From Streptomyces qaidamensis (lineage in GTDB: Bacteria; Actinomycetota; Actinomycetes; Streptomycetales; Streptomycetaceae), in assembly GCF_001611795.1 (NCBI RefSeq), contig NZ_CP015098.1, positions 4,960,001 to 5,024,000 of the forward strand: a stretch of 64,000 bases of DNA. The letters are read 5' to 3'. Positions 26,751 through 34,183 of this stretch are shown here, piece by piece (position 1 is the stretch's first letter; each line of letters opens with the position of its first letter). Below the pieces are notes generated by a model. It was not told the DNA's origin. It worked only from the letters and a program-made list of their open reading frames with translations, and made no database searches. Position numbers and translations under genes: made by a program.

Positions 26751-27760
26751 GCGGGCGCGAGTTCTACGCCCAGGATTCCTCGGCGCGCGCGTCGTGGCGG
26801 TTGGCAGTGCTGATGGGGGCCAACTCGCGCACCTACAAGTTTGCTCTCGGGCAGGCACTGCTGGAGTTCGGGCGAACCGGGCGAGAGGAGATATCCCTTG
26901 CCGAGCTCGCCGCTGCCTACAGCCTGGGCCTGGTGCAGCATTTGGACCAAGACCCGCAGGCGCCGCAGACGGTGGGGCTGGGCGAGGAAGACTTCCTCAC
27001 CGTCGCTGAGCAGGAGAGAGCCGCGACGCTGGAGACCGGCTGGCCCACCGAGCGGCTGCTGGCAGCCGCAGTGCGTTCCATGCCGATGATGGTGATGCAG
27101 AAATTCCACAATCTCCGCGGTGAAACTGCGGTGCCCCACACCTTTTACGAGCTGGCAGGGACGGGACGGCAACGTTTCGTGCGCCTGACTCCTGACCTGC
27201 TGCGACTGGCGCAATCAGAGCAAGCACCAGGCCTAGCCGCGGAGTTGGGTGCACGCTGGAGCATCGTGGAGAGCTCCTTCGCTGTCGGCGTCGGGCGCAG
27301 CCTCATCGAGGAGGGCGTCACGGTCGACTGGGACACCCTTAAGATCACCGACAAACGCCGACGCCGCTCGGTGACCGGCATCGTTGACGCCACGGTCGGA
27401 TTTCAACACGGCCGCTGCCTGATCTGCGGCGATGTTCTGGCCCCGGGGGAAGCCATAGCCGTCGACCACGTCTTCCCGTTCTCCCTGATGCGTCGCTTCG
27501 ATAGCGTCGGCTCCTGGCACGGTCCAGATCTGGACGCCCTGTGGAACCTTGCCCCCGCACATGCAACCTGCAACGGAGCCAAGAGCGACCGACTGCCCAC
27601 CCCGGCCGAGCTCGCCCGCCTCGCGGCCCGAAATGATGCAATCACGCAATCCCCCCATCCCCTGCGCCGCACCCTGCAACTCAGCCTGAAACGCGCCCTG
27701 CCCGGACAAAAGGCGCCCTCGTGGACCGCGTTCCTGGGAGCGGTTAAGGCAGCAGTCTGA
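26747..27760 (+). CDS. HNH endonuclease
   Basis: 337 residues. The C-terminal third holds an HNH nuclease: zinc-type CLICGD, then AVDHVFPFSL and WNLAPAHATCNGAKSDRLP. The N-terminal two thirds (SARASWRLAVLMGANSRTYK, SLAELAAAYSLGLVQHL) are a helical region I cannot assign, possibly for target recognition. GTG 26747 overlaps the methyltransferase stop. It is probably the effector of a two-gene module with the methyltransferase; a type IV-like or nicking nuclease is possible. Confidence 0.8.
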   Translation: MSGREFYAQDSSARASWRLAVLMGANSRTYKFALGQALLEFGRTGREEISLAELAAAYSLGLVQHLDQDPQAPQTVGLGEEDFLTVAEQERAATLETGWPTERLLAAAVRSMPMMVMQKFHNLRGETAVPHTFYELAGTGRQRFVRLTPDLLRLAQSEQAPGLAAELGARWSIVESSFAVGVGRSLIEEGVTVDWDTLKITDKRRRRSVTGIVDATVGFQHGRCLICGDVLAPGEAIAVDHVFPFSLMRRFDSVGSWHGPDLDALWNLAPAHATCNGAKSDRLPTPAELARLAARNDAITQSPHPLRRTLQLSLKRALPGQKAPSWTAFLGAVKAAV

Positions 27761-27934
27761 GCCCGACCGACCCCAGGAGTCCTGGGCCAATTCCGGACGG
27801 CGTGCAGGGCTGAAGTGATCGTGGCGGATGAGCACCGCTTTAGGAGTTCGATCGCCGCTCAATGCTGTCGGGGAATCACCCGGCCGCACTGGCCGTGTCG
27901 GACCACCTAGGACTGCTGGCGTCCGGCGTCGTTG

Positions 27935-28309
27935 ATGTCACTCGTGGATGTCAGAACGGAGCACCCCGCGCTCGCTCGCTGGCACGATGGTCGCGTGGTT
28001 GACCTGGAGCGCATCAGAGCAGAGACCCTGGCGTACTTCCGAGCACTCGATGAGAACGCCACCCTGCGGCACCACTTCCGTCACGCCGACGAGGAGGGGG
28101 GCCTGTGGTACATCGAGGCCGTACCCGACCGCGGTGAGTTGATTGTCGTCAAGCAAGCCGAGCTGACCTCGGCCGACCAGCTTCACCGGTACAGCTGGGA
28201 GCACCTGGAGGACGAGCACGGCGGCCTGACAGACCAAGCGATCGACCCTGAAGAGGATCTGCTGGAGGCCATCCCGGCCGAGGAGTTTCAGTGGGTGTGG
28301 ACGCGGTGA
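27935..28309 (+). CDS. hypothetical protein
   Basis: About 124 residues from ATG 27935, strongly acidic, with a conserved-looking core LRHHFRHADEEGGLWYIEAV and C-terminal Glu/Asp-rich tail ending FQWVWTR. No recognised family. The start has no clear ribosome binding site, and GTG 27993 could be used instead. It follows the HNH gene in the same direction after 174 nt. Confidence 0.5.
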   Translation: MSLVDVRTEHPALARWHDGRVVDLERIRAETLAYFRALDENATLRHHFRHADEEGGLWYIEAVPDRGELIVVKQAELTSADQLHRYSWEHLEDEHGGLTDQAIDPEEDLLEAIPAEEFQWVWTR

Positions 28310-28687
28310 TCGCGCTGGACAACCACCTTAGGAGAGAGGCTGGGTTGTCTCCCTCCTGAGCTGCGGCTTCACCGGGCCAGGAAGCGGGCGGGTACTCGCC
28401 CATGAGGCACCGGTGTTCACCGTGGCTGACCCCTGCATCTGGCACGGTTGTGGCACGAACCTCAGCCCGGGGACAGCCAGCCACGACGGCGGGTGCGTCG
28501 ACCGACCAGGCGCGCGTGTGTCTCGCTGCAGCCCCACCGGCCTCAGCCACGTTGTCGACGGGACGCCACGGCCCCACACACCACCTGCGCGGTCTCCCCA
28601 GCCAGGCAAAGGAACGGATCCGAGGACAGGGGGCGGCTTGTCATGTTATGCATATGAGTTCACGTGATCTGCGGGTGGGGAGAAGGC
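28310..28687. other. intergenic stretch holding repeat S3
   Basis: No convincing coding potential. It contains the S3 repeat (28411-28457) and, after a further 230 bp, the ribosome binding site of the NTPase gene. Confidence 0.6.
28411..28457 (+). repeat. 47-bp element-1 repeat, copy S3
   Basis: CGGTGTTCACCGTGG (with inverted repeat CGGTG-TT-CACCG) then TGGCACGGTTGTGGCACG. It lies 230 nt upstream of the P-loop NTPase gene at 28688. Confidence 0.7.
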
Positions 28688-30853
28688 GTGCTTCTTAGTG
28701 ATCTGGCTAAGCTTTGCGGGATGCAAGACTCCTGGGTCGGCTTGATTTCAGAATCAAAGGGTGTACGAGAGGAGCGCAAAGCGAAGGAAAACTACGTCAT
28801 TCCGGAGATGCGGATAGAGCATGTCAGCGATCCGGTGACTCCCTCACTCATCCTGATCACGGCTCCAGCTGCCGTAGGAAAAACAACAGCAGCACACTAC
28901 CTGAGTCACACGCTTAGGGCGCCCATCGTGGACCTCTCGACCCTTCACGTAGGTAGCAACGCCCTCGAAGGGGCATTATGGAAATCGATGAGTCCACGAA
29001 AAGCTGGGAACTTCGTCGAGGAAATGAAGGGTGGGCGCGCGACACTGATTATTGACGCGCTCGACGAGGCAGAAATTCGATCAGGCCAAGCGAACTTCCA
29101 GGCGTTTCTTCGGGACGTCGCCGAAACTGCATCCGACATGTCGGGTAATCCCGCAATGATCATGTTGTCTCGAGCTGAAAGCGCGCGCTCTTTGACTGGA
29201 CTGTTTAAGGAGCGGAATCTTCAATACTCCCACTTTGAGATTCTCCCCTTCGGGTGCGCCCAAGCTGAAACATACTTGGATTCCCGAATGGTCGAGGTGT
29301 ACGCAGCTTCGGGCAAAGAAGCCATGCACCGTCGTTACGTCGCTCCCTATGAAAAGGCTCGCGATACTCTGTTCTCACTCCTGGCTTCTGTCATCTCTAG
29401 CGGAAGTTCGGATATCTGGGAGGATCCGTCGGTCCGCGATTTCCTTGGGTATGCTCCGGTCTTGGATGTCGCTGCAGAGTTCCTGGCGGTGGACAACTTC
29501 ACAACGCTACATCGAGACTTTTCGTCATCGGAAGCGGTAGAGGGAACAGCGCATTGGCATCTAGTCGCACAGGTCATCGACCATCTTCTCGTTCGAGAAC
29601 AGGAGAAGTTTGTAACTCAGTTCGTTGAAACTGCGGAGTTTGAATCCTTCGGGGACCGCCGGCTGTCGGCTGCCCTGTACGCCCCTGAGGAGCAGTGCAC
29701 ACGCCTCCTTGACTATGTAGAAAACATCCCAACATCGGTAGAGTTGCCGGCGCTCCTGCCTGAGCGTCTGCGGGAGCCCTACGAAATGGCTGTCACAGCG
29801 CAGCTGGTAAACCACCCCTTCCTACGCGGTTCTCGGTGGTTCAATGTAATCTTTCGTGATTACGTGACGGCACGCTCTCTAGCTAGCGTCACGACCGCAG
29901 GCGATGCTGGGGCATCAATTCGGAGTCGGCTGCTCTCCTCCGAATGGAAGCATTCTCCGATGTTTGCTTACTTCACGCATGCTCTAACGCAGGTTAAGGG
30001 GGTGTCTGTCAGCACTTGCCACTCTGAGCTATTTGGAGCTCTCTACGAATCCTTCAAGTCGATGTGTGTTGCAGGTGATACCCTGCATTTCACCGCAGGA
30101 AGGCATGGAAACAGACTGGTTGCGTCTTACGCCGTATCGTCAAAGCGGCAGCACGAGACGATTCTTGCCATGGGACCGCTCACCTTCGCGTCATACGAGG
30201 GCAACCTGACGTTGACGTTTCCGCGCGAGTTGAGCAACGCGGAGATCTACGAGGTGCCGGAGGTGATGCTCGGAGGCGAGGGAAGCTCCTTCAAGTTCGG
30301 GCCGAGTGTCTACATCGCCTGCCACGACCTGCTCGTCGTGGCTAAAGACATCCAGGTGTTTGGCACTGGGGATGAGTCTGAAATGTCGGTCCTGCTGAAT
30401 GTTGCCAACCTCATCAGCGAAAACGTGAAGATCCGGGTCGAGTCCGCGCAACTTCACCTGCTCTGTAATGACTTGTCTTACCCATGGACGCAATATCAGA
30501 AAAAGCTGAACCCTTCCAAGCTGCGGTCAGATGCTCGCGAAGCGTCAGCTCTGTATCTAGAATTGCGGCGCATCGTATTGCGATTCAAAGATGCAAAGAA
30601 AGGGGAAGCCGCCCTCTTTCAGCCGTTTGTCGACAACCTAATTATTGGCGAAAATCGGCGGGCCCGTACTGCGCTAGACTTCTTGCAAAGCATTGGCTGC
30701 GTGGAGCTGCGAAACAGCATGTATCTGCTCGATCTCGCAGAGTTCGCCAAGTTGGGAATTTCGCGCCCCCAGCTCCGGGAGCTTGAAATGTCTGAGGCTG
30801 TAGTAGCTGTCAGCCAGAGGCTCGTTGAGTTCGCGTCAGGAAAGGGGCGATAG
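28688..30853 (+). CDS. P-loop (STAND-like) NTPase, probable defence protein
   Basis: About 721 residues. Walker A is APAAVGKTTAAHYL near 60 and Walker B is ATLIIDALDEAE near 120, the Asp-Ala-Leu-Asp-Glu form typical of STAND/NACHT-like NTPases. The rest is long, with no TPR/WD repeats or nuclease motif that I can see. GTG 28688 was chosen because GGGGAGAAGG sits just upstream; GTG 28664 is in frame too. Base composition is clearly less GC-rich than in flanking genes, a sign of recent transfer. It has S3 upstream and a convergent DUF4145 gene downstream. STAND NTPases are widespread antiphage sensors; the function here is inference. Confidence 0.65.
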   Translation: MLLSDLAKLCGMQDSWVGLISESKGVREERKAKENYVIPEMRIEHVSDPVTPSLILITAPAAVGKTTAAHYLSHTLRAPIVDLSTLHVGSNALEGALWKSMSPRKAGNFVEEMKGGRATLIIDALDEAEIRSGQANFQAFLRDVAETASDMSGNPAMIMLSRAESARSLTGLFKERNLQYSHFEILPFGCAQAETYLDSRMVEVYAASGKEAMHRRYVAPYEKARDTLFSLLASVISSGSSDIWEDPSVRDFLGYAPVLDVAAEFLAVDNFTTLHRDFSSSEAVEGTAHWHLVAQVIDHLLVREQEKFVTQFVETAEFESFGDRRLSAALYAPEEQCTRLLDYVENIPTSVELPALLPERLREPYEMAVTAQLVNHPFLRGSRWFNVIFRDYVTARSLASVTTAGDAGASIRSRLLSSEWKHSPMFAYFTHALTQVKGVSVSTCHSELFGALYESFKSMCVAGDTLHFTAGRHGNRLVASYAVSSKRQHETILAMGPLTFASYEGNLTLTFPRELSNAEIYEVPEVMLGGEGSSFKFGPSVYIACHDLLVVAKDIQVFGTGDESEMSVLLNVANLISENVKIRVESAQLHLLCNDLSYPWTQYQKKLNPSKLRSDAREASALYLELRRIVLRFKDAKKGEAALFQPFVDNLIIGENRRARTALDFLQSIGCVELRNSMYLLDLAEFAKLGISRPQLRELEMSEAVVAVSQRLVEFASGKGR

Positions 30854-30924
30854 TTACTATGTGAGTCGGGCCCTGCTGTCTCACAACAGGGCCCGTAATT
30901 TCCACGTTTTAATGCGGATTCCTG

Positions 30925-31545
30925 TTACTTCACGACTGGAGTGCCGTTCTTAGCTAGCTCGTCAAGTTCACCGGGAACTTCGAAGAGGTTTCGGAGAAGT
31001 TGGGTTGTAAAGCGAAGCGCCCGCTCTGCCGTTTCTTGATCTACTCGTTCATCGCTCGCATGGGCGCCTACATTGCCAATGGACCTGATGTGATGCAGGA
31101 GGGGCCCAAACGATTGCGTGACATGGCCGTCAGAGATCAGTTTTTCGATACTCTTCATGAGGATCTTTTCCCTGATCTCGTAGTGAGCTGCTGCGGCTTC
31201 CAGTGTGCGCCTGAGTTGGACGGCAGCGGCGTCTGGCACGCCAACCCGAAGCACTAGTAGAGCATCGTTGTAGTAGCGCGCCACGTCTTCTGGCAGGTGG
31301 CCGATGTCTGTCTTGGCGTGAGAGGAGGTCGGCACTACCTCGTACACTTTGGTGTCGTCGCTGTCGGGGGCGCCATGGCGCACTAGAACAGCGTTTCCGC
31401 ATGCTGGGCATCCGAGCGTCGCCCAGAACTTGCGCTCACCCCATTTGTCGATCACTTCCTGGTCGGCGTTGACGGTCGTCAGCCGGGTATTCGTGAGACC
31501 GCACCACGGGCAGTCTCGGAATGAGTATCGTTCGTCCCAAGGCAT
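30925..31545 (-). CDS. DUF4145 domain protein with zinc ribbon
   Basis: 206 residues from ATG 31545. The N-terminus has a CPWCG ... CPACG zinc ribbon. The C-terminal helical part (ARYYNDALLVLRVG, RRTLEAAAAHY, LHHIRSIGNVGAHASDE, RALRFTTQLLRNLF) is the DUF4145/HEPN-like signature, often found in restriction and toxin systems. The longer upstream reading crosses the IS3 end and is rejected. It converges on the NTPase gene with a 71-nt gap. The IS3 end lies only 50 bp upstream of its start, so its original promoter may be cut off. Confidence 0.7.
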   Translation of the reverse strand: MPWDERYSFRDCPWCGLTNTRLTTVNADQEVIDKWGERKFWATLGCPACGNAVLVRHGAPDSDDTKVYEVVPTSSHAKTDIGHLPEDVARYYNDALLVLRVGVPDAAAVQLRRTLEAAAAHYEIREKILMKSIEKLISDGHVTQSFGPLLHHIRSIGNVGAHASDERVDQETAERALRFTTQLLRNLFEVPGELDELAKNGTPVVK

Positions 31546-31664
31546 GAAGAAGAGCCTAGCCAGGTAGCGAAAGGTGGAGAGCCTTTTTCCGAAAGGGGTC
31601 TGCCGCACGATCGGGTGACATCTGAACTGGCTTGCCCTGTGGGGTGGGTGGGAAGGATGTCGCT

Positions 31665-31974
31665 GTGCCCAAGCCTTATCCGGAGGAGTTCCGTCAGGGA
31701 CGTCGTGCGTGTCGCGAGGAACCGCGGGCCGGGTGTGACGGTCGAGCAGGTGGCCACCGATTTCGGAGTCCATCCGATGACGTTGTGGAAGTGGATGCGT
31801 CGCGCGGACATCGACGACGGGACCAAGCCCGGAACGACCAGCCAGGAGAGCGCAGAGCTTCGGCAAGCGCGTCGGCGGATCAAGCTGCTGGAGCAGGAGA
31901 ACGAGGTCCTGCGGCGGGCCGCGGCCTATCTGTCGCAGGCCCATCTGCCGGGAAAAGGGTCTACCCGCTCGTGA
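31665..31974 (+). pseudogene. IS3 orfA (helix-turn-helix), frameshifted
   Basis: GTG 31665 opens with PKPYPEEFRQ, then the frame is lost near 31693 by what looks like one inserted base. The continuation DVVRVARNRGPGVTVEQVA with FGVHPMTLWKWMRRADIDD is the normal orfA helix-turn-helix in the next frame, ending LPGKGSTRS. It normally fuses to orfB by -1 frameshifting at 31953-31957. Confidence 0.7.
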
Positions 31975-32828
31975 AGGAGCTGACCAGGGACGGGGTGCCC
32001 GTCACGGTGACGTGCCGGGTGCTGAAGCTCGCCAGACAGCCCTACTACCGCTGGCTGGACCAGCCGGTGACCGACGCCATGCTGGAGGAGGCGTATCGCG
32101 CGAACGCGCTGTTCGACGCGCACCGTGACGATCCGGAGTTCGGCTACCGCTTCCTGGCCGACGAAGCGCGTAGCGCCGGGGCCGTGATGGCGGACCGGAC
32201 TGCATGGCGGATCTGCCGGGACAACCGCTGGTGGAGCGTGTTCGGCAAGAAGCGCGGCAAGGGCAAGAAGGCCGGCCCGCCGGTGCACGACGACCTCGTC
32301 CGCCGGGACTTCACCGCGACCTGTGCGAACCGGCTGTGGCTCGCCGACATCACCGAGCACGCCACCGGCGAAGGCAAGCTCTATCTCTGCGCGATCAAGG
32401 ACGCCTTCAGCAACAGGATCGTGGGCTACTCCATCGACGAGCGGATGAAGTCCCGCCTGGCCGTGACCGCCCTGGACAACGCCGTGGCCCGGCGCGGAGA
32501 CGTCGACGGTTGCATTCTGCACAGCGATCGCGGTTCGCAGTTCCGCTCCCGGAAGTTCGTCCGGGCGCTCGACCGCCACCGGATGGCGGGATCGATAGGG
32601 AGGGTTGGAGCTGCCGGCGACAACGCGGCCAAGGATTCCTTCTTCAGCCTGTTACAGAAGAACGTCCTCGACCGCCGGAGCTGGGCCACCCGCGAGGAAC
32701 TGCGGATCGCGATCGTGTCCTGGATCGAGCGGACCTATCACCGGCGCCGCCGACAAGCCTCGCTCGGCCGGTTGACCCCCGTCGAATTCGAGACCGTCAT
32801 GACCACATCGGCTCTCCGGGCCGCGTGA
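31956..32828 (+). CDS. IS3 orfB, integrase-type transposase
   Basis: About 290 residues with an rve/DDE core: Asp in WLADITEHATGEGK, Asp in ILHSDRGSQFRS. The third acidic residue lies in AGDNAAKDSFFSLLQ, where relatives normally have Glu (NAA-M-ESFF), so the triad reads D-D-D. An HTH_21-type segment (ANALFDAHRDDPEFGYRFL) precedes it. Expected to be read by -1 frameshift from orfA at the AAAAG tract. With orfA broken and Glu replaced, the copy is probably inactive. Confidence 0.75.
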   Translation, partial: RVYPLVKELTRDGVPVTVTCRVLKLARQPYYRWLDQPVTDAMLEEAYRANALFDAHRDDPEFGYRFLADEARSAGAVMADRTAWRICRDNRWWSVFGKKRGKGKKAGPPVHDDLVRRDFTATCANRLWLADITEHATGEGKLYLCAIKDAFSNRIVGYSIDERMKSRLAVTALDNAVARRGDVDGCILHSDRGSQFRSRKFVRALDRHRMAGSIGRVGAAGDNAAKDSFFSLLQKNVLDRRSWATREELRIAIVSWIERTYHRRRRQASLGRLTPVEFETVMTTSALRAA

Positions 32829-32865
32829 CCGCACCTGTCACCCGAACCTGCATCAGACCCCACGC

Positions 32866-33698
32866 AAACTCCGAGACCTCAGCGCGGAGGACGTAGACCG
32901 CTGGCTGGCTGCCAAGGCGAAGACGCTCAGCACGCGCACTCCTCAGGCGATCCACTCAACCGCGCGGTCAAGCGGGCCATGGCCCGGGACAAGGTGAAGC
33001 GGAACGTCATCGAGCTGTGCTCGGTGCCCCAAGGGCAAGCCGGGCGCCCCTCCAAGGCGCTCACCTTCACTCAGGCCGAGGCCGTCCTCAAGGGTGCCGA
33101 GGGGACCGCCATGTACGCGTACATCGTCCTCGCCCTGCTGACCGGTGCCCGGACCGAGGAGCTGCGGGCGCTCACCTGGGACCACGTCTTCCTCAAGGGC
33201 CAGCCGGACGCGGACCTGCCTCAGCCTCCGCACATCGCGGTGTGGCGCTCGGTCCGGAGGGGCGGGGACACCAAGACCCGGAAGTCCCGGCGCACGCTCG
33301 CTCCGCCGGCGCGCTGCGTCGAAGCCCTCTGGCAGCAGTTCGAAGATCAGGGTTGGGATCGGCTCGCCGCTGGCGACAAGTGGGAGGAACACGGGCTCGT
33401 CTTCTCCTCGGCCGTGGGCAAGCCGCTCGACGCTGCCAACGTTCGCCGGGCCTTCCGCCAGGCGCTCAAGGGCATCGACGGGATCGATGCCGACGAGTGG
33501 ACGCCTCGGGAGCTCCGGCACAGCTTCGTGTCGCTGCTGTCCGACCGTGGCGTCCCGCTGGAAGTGATCTCGCGGCTCGTCGGGCACTCAGGGACGGCCG
33601 TGACCGAGGAGGTCTATCGGAAGCAGATCCGACCCGTGATCCAGACCGGCGCCGTGGTCATGGACGGGATCTTCGGCGCTGATCCGCAGCGGCCGTAG
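32866..33698 (+). pseudogene. tyrosine integrase remnant of element 1
   Basis: 32866-32960 reads KLRDLSAEDVDRWLAAKAKT in one frame, then after a shift near 32950 the protein continues LNRAVKRAMARDKVKRNV in another frame to 33698. The catalytic domain is preserved: Arg in TGARTEELRALTWDHV, Lys in TKTRKSRRT, ELRHSFVS, LVGHSGT and Tyr in EEVYRKQI. It is closely similar to the integrase at 50060 (shared RELRHSFVSLLSD, GRPSKAL). About 150 N-terminal residues are missing, lost at the IS3 junction. Element 1 therefore cannot integrate or excise itself. Confidence 0.8.
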
Positions 33699-33715
33699 AC
33701 ACGCGGGAACCGGTA

Positions 33716-33732
33716 GTCACGCAGATAGACAC
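33716..33732 (+). repeat. candidate integrase arm site, element 1 right
   Basis: GTCACGCAGATAGACAC, one mismatch from 21260-21276. A further TAGACACGC occurs exactly 30 bp upstream (33696-33704), giving a paired array next to core B. Confidence 0.45.
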
Positions 33733-33743
33733 GCATGCGAAAA

Positions 33744-33781
33744 CAGATGAGCACCTCCGAAATTTCGGAGGTGCTCATCTG
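33744..33781. terminator. 38-bp perfect palindrome next to att copy B
   Basis: Two 19-bp arms without a loop (33744-33762, 33763-33781; centre CCGAAATTTCGG). It lies between the integrase remnant and core B. Placement matches the hairpin at 51951-51986 in element 2, suggesting an element-borne terminator for the reconstituted tRNA-Pro, also ending int transcription. Confidence 0.7.
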
Positions 33782-33791
33782 CTGTTTCACT

Positions 33792-33834
33792 GTCGGGGTG
33801 GCGGGATTTGAACCCACGACCTCTTCGTCCCGAA
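33792..33834 (-). repeat. internal att: 43-bp tRNA-Pro 3'-end core, copy B
   Basis: Identical 43-bp core to copies A and C, forming the junction between the two tandem elements. Only the 3' half of the tRNA is present. Confidence 0.93.
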
Positions 33835-34183
33835 CGCGATCAGGCCAGCGCTGAACCTTCCTGAAGGCCACTGGGCTGGGTGTTTCGAGGAGCGCGCTGT
33901 CCATGACAGTCCGGGACCGTCTCGATGAGGCTGTAGTGTTTGGCCCCCCGTTTGGCCCCCCGAGGTCGTCGCTCTAAGCGGCACTCCTGCTGTGCAGGGG
34001 AGGGGTAGGGCCCGGGGACCTGAGCGCCAAGCGTATGCAGAGCCAAGCTCATATGCCAGCGGCTACCCTAGCCGGGCCGTTGGGGCAGTACGTGCGAAAT
34101 TCCAAATTCGCGTCGCGAGTGTGGTTGCCTCGCCGTAGTATCGATGCTTGATCCATTGCGACAATCGGTAAAGGGTAAGTGGG
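33835..34183. other. left-end non-coding region of element 2
   Basis: No gene seen. It carries the paired 13-mers at 33938-33962 and then a distinctly AT-richer stretch leading into the TIR gene. Confidence 0.6.
33938..33962 (+). repeat. candidate integrase arm sites, element 2 left (2 copies)
   Basis: Two head-to-tail copies of GTTTGGCCCCCCG sharing one G (33938-33950, 33950-33962). The same 13-mer occurs once at the right end (51931-51943). Confidence 0.5.

Larger units (their letters stand above)
31595..32861 (+). mobile_element. IS3-family insertion sequence, about 1267 bp
   Basis: Imperfect terminal repeats: the left end begins GGGGTCTGCCGCAC and the right end, read on the other strand, begins GGGGTCTGATGCAG; both continue to TCGGGTGACA. 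It encodes orfA and orfB with a -1 slippery A-tract at 31953-31957. The right end abuts integrase-like coding sequence and the left end abuts the DUF4145 promoter region, so the insertion, perhaps with deletion, removed the integrase 5' part. Confidence 0.75.
21119..33834. mobile_element. Element 1: degenerate tRNA-Pro integrative element with defence-type cargo
   Basis: Bounded by 43-bp cores A and B. It contains an integrase remnant next to the right core in the same arrangement as in element 2, but no replication, transfer or excisionase gene. Cargo comprises small hypotheticals, a DndB-like gene, a methyltransferase/HNH pair, a P-loop NTPase and a DUF4145 gene. Two insertion sequences have landed in it. 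It probably depends on a co-resident element for mobility. Confidence 0.8.

Noticed and set aside
26094..27760. Classical type II restriction-modification pair
   Set aside because: The methyltransferase lacks DNA-methylase catalytic motifs, so it is described only as a methyltransferase/HNH pair.
30925..31944. 339-residue version of the DUF4145 protein
   Set aside because: The extra N-terminal residues are encoded by the IS3 end; ATG 31545 starts the conserved zinc-ribbon protein.
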